64,000 nt of DNA from Rhizophagus clarus (taxonomy: Eukaryota; Glomeromycota; Glomeromycetes; Glomerales; Glomeraceae), in contig BLAL01000180.1 of assembly GCA_015698045.1 (NCBI GenBank), forward strand, positions 620,001 through 684,000. The letters are read 5' to 3'. Shown one piece after another: positions 58,756 through 64,000 of the stretch. A program made the position numbers and the translations under genes. How positions within the stretch are numbered: position 1 is the first letter of the stretch; each line of letters opens with the position of its first letter. The notes under the pieces were generated by a model that worked only from the letters and a program-made list of their open reading frames with translations, was not told the origin of the DNA and ran no database searches.

Positions 58756-59935
58756 TTTTAAAAATTTCAAAAAAAAATCTTTATTTATCAAAAATATTTT
58801 ATATAAATATACAAATCTTAAGAAATTTTTGAAAAAAAAAATTTCTGTTTAAAAAGGTTTAAAATGATTTATAAAAACTCTTATTTTAAATAAATATTAT
58901 AAAAAAATTTTACTTATTTTAGTATAAATTATAAAGTCATAAGTTAACTTTGTGTATTAGTCTTAATAAAAATATTTGTTTATTTTAAGGCAAAATTTTG
59001 CTAATTATCTTTAGCTTTTATATATATTTTTTAGAATCTTATTATAGTATTAATAAAATTGTTTATAATAAAAATTTAATCAACCAAAATATAAAATTTG
59101 TTATATTAAAAGAAAATTGTATTATAAAGATTAATTAATTGGCTTTTTTTTGTATTTTAAGAGTGTTATAATTTGTAAGAAAAATTATATGATTTAGATA
59201 AAAAAGGTTAGTTTTTATTAATTATATATTTATTAGATTTGTTTTTTTACTTTTTTGATATTAAAATGAAAATAATAAAAACAGTTAATCATTAAAGCTA
59301 GTATATTATGCAAAATATCTTGTAAGTCAAAATACAGTATTTTAGTTTAACTTATATCTTAATTTTTGATAATCTTTTAATTAAAATGTTTTTTAAAATT
59401 TTAATTTTTTTTTTTATTAGGATATATAAAAATTTTGGTGAAAATACAAAATATATATTAATAGTTTGGTTTATATCATTTTAGATAAATGCTTTTAGAT
59501 GTGAATATTAATAAGAATTTTTTTTTTTTTAAATTAATCTTTAAAATATTTATTAATATTTTACTTTATTTTATTTAGGCTTTTTTTACAGATATAGATG
59601 CAAAATTTTAATAAGGAAAGGATTTGAAGTATTTCTTTAATGAATCATTTTGTTAAAGTTTAATACTTCAGATTTCTAGAAGTATATGTTTTTAGTAAAG
59701 AAGCCAAAGTTCTTTTTTGCAGTAACTAGTTTGATAAAACATTTTCTAATATTTGTTTTATTTTTTTTAGATGATTTAAAGTGTAGATTTTTGGTTGAAA
59801 ATCATCATCATATTTACTTAAGATTATAAACATCTATATCCCATTCATGAAGAAAGAAAGAATGGAAATCAAATTGGATTATGCAATGAATACTATGATA
59901 TTTTGAACCAATTTTTAGATGTTTCTTTGACAAAA
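58756..59935. other. AT-rich stretch, nothing recognised
   Basis: Homopolymer-rich sequence without a credible open frame, inverted ends or clear tandem units. Confidence 0.4.
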
Positions 59936-60195
59936 TGTATATTAATGTTTTGTTTTTATCTTTTTTTAGACGATTCTTTCTGTCTCTATCATCATTCATT
60001 TGTCTCTATCATCATCTTTCATCCTTATTTTTCATTCACCTCTATCATCATCTTTTATCCATCTCTATTAGTTCTCTATCATCATTTTTCACCGTTCCCT
60101 ATCATCATTTCTCATTTGTTCCTATCATCATCTTTTATTTGTTTATTTCCATCATCTTTCTTCCATCTGTTCATTCTTGTTTTTTTACTCTTCTT
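59936..60195. repeat. Pyrimidine-rich CTCTATCATCATCTTT repeat
   Basis: About ten degenerate units of TCTCTATCATCATCTTTCAT and TTCCTATCATCA. Plus-strand Phe/Ser/His/Ile open frames here come from the repeat. Confidence 0.85.
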
Positions 60196-60319
60196 TTTTT
60201 TTATTATTTGATCAAAAAAATTAGCCTATTCTTTAATCAAATAAAATTTTATATGTAACTTATAAATGCGCAATATTAAAATTTATAGCAGTATTTAACC
60301 AATAAATTTTATAAATTAT

Positions 60320-60490
60320 TTGATAATTAAAAATGCGGTGCAATTCACCATATCATAAATAAAATGCATATTTTTTATTTTTATTTTTATTAACGAACAA
60401 ATATATTAATTTGCAAATTTTTCTTGTGGTGAAATTCACGCATCACATGACGTGGTGAATTTCACCACCGGTTGCGTTAAGATCGCCCTT
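60320..60490. repeat. Palindromic GGTGAATTTCACC cluster
   Basis: GCGGTGCAATTCACC (about 60335), GTGGTGAAATTCACG (about 60425) and GTGGTGAATTTCACCAC (about 60452) form overlapping inverted repeats, followed by the less AT-rich CGGTTGCGTTAAGATCGCCC. It may be one end of a MITE whose other end is not recognised. Confidence 0.45.
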
Positions 60491-61751
60491 ATTTAATTAC
60501 TATTTTTGGTCTTGTAAAATATCCATTACAAAAGTAAATGAAAAAAGAAACTAATTTTAATTTTTTTATTTTAGATAACTCGAACATTTTTTGTGATTAT
60601 ACTATATAATCTCAACAAATATGCGTACTCGCTTAAGGCGTATACATACTGTACATATACTTGGTAGATTAAACTGTGTATTTTTTCAGTTAAGTCTATA
60701 GGCAATACGTATCCACCAAAAACTCTAAGCAGAATATCCCAACAGAAAGTTTTAGAATTTATTATTTCAAATATTGAAAAATTGAATTAGTTTCGCAAGA
60801 CAACATAAGCATGTTAGTCTTTGCACAAGTTATTATTGATGCGTTAATTTTATAAATTTAACTATAACATCTCTCAGTTGCTTATTGCCTTCAACATTAT
60901 AGTTCATATAAAGTAAAATATATTAATTATCATTTATTAATTGCGTTGTAGGTATAAAAGTCCAAATATTGGATATTATTGGAGTGAAGTGAGCATACAT
61001 AAAACAGCTACCAAGACTATTATGTTAACGGAAATCAAAGAATATTGGATTGATAATATATGATATACGAGTATATTTGCGCTGGAAAATTATGCTATTG
61101 GGAGAAATTTGAACCTAATAAGTAGTATTTATTAAACGTTCTGAAAAAAAAACCAATTATCCATCATTAATAAATAGAAATTATTTTTATGCAGTGTAAG
61201 GACGCGTAGTTATATTAAACAACGAAATTCAAAAGAGCAGCTATGTTATTAGTTTGGTATGAATTTCATCCCTACGAAATAAAAACAACAAATAAATTGT
61301 GAAATTGTGAAATTGTGAATTATAGAAATAATTTTTTTTTTTTTGGTTTTTTTTTATTTTAAACTGTTGGATAATATGTTGAATTTCATAAATTTCTTAT
61401 TATATAACTTTTTTAAGCGAGGAATAAAAAATTTTTTTCTTTTGATTGAATGGATTGATTAGAAATTTTGTACCAAAATAAAAATCAGTAAGTGAATTAA
61501 AAAAAATTTTCAATTCTAAAATTCGCTGTTTAGAATTTCTCTTTTTTTTTTTTTTTTTTTAAAAAAAAAGTACATAATAATTCCTGCAATGAATTATATA
61601 AAGAGCAAGATAGTTTATAAATTTGGAGAGATGAAGAGAATGAAAAAAGGAAAATATAAAAAAAGGACGATCAAACAAAAATCATTATTGATCATCATTA
61701 TTCGCTGCAATGATTTGAAAGAGTGTCAAATTATTACATAAAAATTTTGAT
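60491..61751. other. Intergenic stretch 3' of the perilipin-like gene
   Basis: No credible gene on either strand. Poly-T/poly-A runs at 61328 and 61540-61570. The minus-strand transcript of the neighbouring gene would end somewhere in 61550-61750. Confidence 0.4.
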
Positions 61752-62909
61752 TCATTTGACATTAAGAATTTGTGAAGGATTATTAAATTGGCTAAATGAT
61801 GCGTTCAATGAGTTTGTATAACAATGAATTGCTTCTTGTAGATCGACAAGAGAAGAGCGAAGCATGGGCAAAGTATGTTCTGTTGTTAATTGAAGAATAT
61901 TTCTTGCTTTTTCAATAGGACTACCTTTACCATTTTTAATTTCATTAACAACCTCACAGTAACGTTCTTCAAAGAAGGTTACCAAAGGCTTGAGACGTTC
62001 TTGAAGATATTCAGGGGAATTCTGAGCACTTAATTTAATGCATTTTCCAATATCATCAGTGATAGCCAAAAGAGCTGTTGAAATATTTTGCAAGCGAGCT
62101 TGAAGAGTATTTGTAAGGTCAGGATTTTGAACAGTTTCACGAAGATTTACAACCATTCCAAGTAAAGACTGATTCAAAGCATTTACAGTATCAGTAGCTC
62201 TGCATAATAATTGATTTGATTCTTGTAATTGTCTAAGTTGATCAGCAGTATAAGACTGTGTGCTACTAAGTTGTTTCTTCACTTTTTCAACGCATCGATC
62301 TCTCGTCGCAAGAGCGATTTGGAGAACACGAAGAGTTTGAGCAGTTTGAACAGTCTGTTGCTGATCATCCCGAATTTCTCTATCAGTTTCACCTTTTTCA
62401 TCAGGAATATATTTTTGAACAAAATCTTCAATTACATCAACTAAAGGAGTGAGTCGAGCGTCAAATTCCATTACAAAGCGACTTCCTGGTGTTGTAATAT
62501 TATCTTCAATTGTACAACCAAGAGTTGAAATTGTTTGAAATGCCGGCCCTTTTATATTGTTAATAACCACTGGAACTTGCAAACTTAATTGATGAACAGA
62601 TGCAGCAGCAATTTTGTCCGCTTTTTCAATTTGGTCGCTAAACTTGCAAGAAACAGGTTTTGCTAAATTGGACACTACATTTGCACCGGCATCAGCTAAA
62701 TCGAAAGTAATACGGCCAACTTTGTATTTCTTGGCCATTTCGATGGAGTTATTGATTGTAGATATAGCATATAATGATTCTATAAACGCTGAGGACTTTA
62801 ATCCGTTATTATTATCCTTTATATCTTCTCCATTAGATTTAATATCAAAATCAGCATGCTCTGAATCAGACTCGGAGGACGAGGTACCATTTGAATTAGC
62901 TTGCGACAT
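61752..62909 (-). CDS. Perilipin-like lipid-droplet protein
   Basis: Uninterrupted 385-aa frame, no intron needed. An acidic Ser/Asn-rich N-terminus (1-38) precedes a PAT-like stretch at about 40-125: SSAFIESLYAISTINNSIEM, a YKVGR step, LADAGANVVSNLAKPVSCKF and IEKADKIAAASVHQLSLQVP. This follows the perilipin pattern of an aliphatic helix, Tyr/Lys segment, amphipathic 11-mer-like helices and an LD/AD...P end. The rest is long amphipathic helices (for example LRVLQIALATRDRCVEKVKK, TADQLRQLQESNQLLCRATD) like the four-helix C-terminal part of perilipins. No signal peptide or membrane segment. Perilipins coat lipid droplets and limit lipase access, which would fit a lipid-storing fungus. Assignment is by pattern from memory. 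The start is the first ATG, in an AT-rich leader. Confidence 0.6.
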   Translation of the reverse strand: MSQANSNGTSSSESDSEHADFDIKSNGEDIKDNNNGLKSSAFIESLYAISTINNSIEMAKKYKVGRITFDLADAGANVVSNLAKPVSCKFSDQIEKADKIAAASVHQLSLQVPVVINNIKGPAFQTISTLGCTIEDNITTPGSRFVMEFDARLTPLVDVIEDFVQKYIPDEKGETDREIRDDQQQTVQTAQTLRVLQIALATRDRCVEKVKKQLSSTQSYTADQLRQLQESNQLLCRATDTVNALNQSLLGMVVNLRETVQNPDLTNTLQARLQNISTALLAITDDIGKCIKLSAQNSPEYLQERLKPLVTFFEERYCEVVNEIKNGKGSPIEKARNILQLTTEHTLPMLRSSLVDLQEAIHCYTNSLNASFSQFNNPSQILNVK

Positions 62910-64000
62910 ATTTAACTCGTTTATCTCAAATTGATATACTTTGAAGTCGTGGTTGTTTAGTATAATTTGTCGTACAAACGATAACTATTTTACACTCCCT
63001 TTAGTGTGTAAGTTAATATCTTTTGCAAATTTTTCGTAGCTAAAAAAAAGAGAGAAAAAAAAAAAGAAAAAAAATTTTTTTTTTTATAAGCAGAAATGAA
63101 ATTTTAAAAGTTTAAGGGAAGAAAATTTAATTGTTTGAATTCAATTATGACGGAATTTTATATGATTTTTTTTTTTTTTTGTAAACAAATTAATTAATTT
63201 TATGTTGAAAATCACCTGAAAATAAAAAAAAAAAAATAAACTCCCTATTAAATAAATATATTGTAATTCAGATGCATGTGAATAATATATTTTTTTTTAT
63301 TAATTATCCGAATAAACATCAAAGCCCTTATTCTTTTTCAAACAGTTTATTAGTAAGCAATCTTTTTTTTTTTTTAATATTTCGCGGATTTACCGGAAGT
63401 TGATAGGAGATAATTTTATCAAGAAAAAAAAAAAAAAAAAAAATTTTTTTCTTATTATTTGTTTTAGGAAAACTAGGATCCTTTTTAAGATAAAACCTTT
63501 TAAATTAGAGTCTGTATTATTGATTGTGTTGCTAAATCCGTGCTTTTTCCTTCTCAAATGAGCAAATGAGGTAATATCTGATATGATTCTGATTAAGCTA
63601 ACCAACTAACCTTGTATTACGGACTTGCGGAGTAAAAGTTATATTGCGGAAATTTTACCGCTTACTTACCTTATTGAGGCGCACTGACCAACAAATGTTA
63701 CGCAGAATAGATGTACCCTTGAAAAAAATAATTTTTTTCAGTCATATGCTGCTGTAATTTCAACTGGTTCAGTTTAAAAAAGTTCGTTACACAAAAAAAT
63801 TTTTGACTTTCATATGTTCGATAAAAACAATGAGATATAAATGCACATTTAGATATGAAAATGTGAAAACCAACCTACTGAGAAGAAATTTAGCGTATGA
63901 TAAATATGCATAGCCGCAAGGAAACACGCATCACATTATCACTTCTCTTCTCTTGTGGGGTAAATTGGGAGGGAAAGGAGGAAAAAAATTTTTTTTGAAC
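62910..64000. promoter_or_regulatory. Upstream region of the perilipin-like gene
   Basis: Homopolymer-rich (long A and T runs at 63050-63085, 63168, 63365 and 63424). On the minus strand CAATAAG|GTAAGTAAG at about 63665-63680 is a strong 5' splice-donor match, so a 5' untranslated exon of the perilipin-like gene or of another minus-strand gene may lie between 63680 and 64000. No open frame supports a separate gene. Confidence 0.35.

Noticed and set aside
63655-63700. Possible U1 snRNA 5' end (CTTACTTACCTT on the plus strand)
   Set aside because: No Sm site or U1 stem-loops follow; better read as a minus-strand splice donor.

Overview
The window looks like a gene-poor, very AT-rich piece of a filamentous fungal nuclear genome. 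The best match I can recall is an arbuscular mycorrhizal fungus of the Rhizophagus type (Glomeromycotina). The reasons are extreme AT-richness, short GT-AG introns of about 60-75 bases, a RasGAP of the fission-yeast Gap1 type, and many CACTA/Plavaka-like transposases, Tc1 elements and lineage-specific repeats of a kind I associate with that group. The species call is inference; no search was run.

Only two genes look like ordinary host genes: a 12-exon RasGAP gene (30320-33679, +) and a single-exon perilipin-like gene (61752-62909, -). A third spliced gene of unknown function may lie at 26590-27629 (+). Almost everything else is transposons, non-autonomous derivatives and their internal satellites, often nested.

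Layout: 1-1275 LINE-type ORF1 remnant (-). 1683-5077 hAT-like non-autonomous element with a second copy nested inside and an 18-copy 27-bp array. 6059-7389 Tc1 element with perfect 29-bp ends and one stop in its transposase. 9684-10603 MITE-like insert. 11462-15134 old Plavaka-like transposase (-), broken, holding a small MITE, and split from its 5' end (24944-25051) by a complete 9.8-kb CACTA/Plavaka-like element (15135-24943). That element has 24-bp inverted ends, a CTG target duplication, arrays of subterminal GCCGATTTT-type repeats, an open two-exon transposase and a divergently transcribed open seven-exon partner gene coding an RS-rich/acidic protein. 28062-29552 purine-rich non-autonomous element. 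30320-33679 RasGAP. 35216-43958 another old Plavaka-like transposase (+), interrupted by a non-autonomous CACAG-ended element (37491-43772), itself interrupted by a satellite-filled CACAGG-ended element (39319-42270). 44.6-49.8 kb remnant of an unknown gene (-), split by two or three elements. 52927-53839 second hAT-like element. 53891-56978 decayed transposon with a DDE-type transposase that I cannot assign to a superfamily. 57256-58543 decayed Tc1 element inside a dispersed repeat whose uninterrupted copy lies at 34.7-35.06 kb. 61.7-64 kb perilipin-like gene and its upstream region.

The candidate system of most interest is the 15135-24943 element: a transposase, an RS-rich partner protein and dense subterminal repeats, resembling the two-protein plant En/Spm arrangement (TnpD plus TnpA). 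Two other elements in the window share the CACAG start and 3-bp target duplication but carry different subterminal repeat families.
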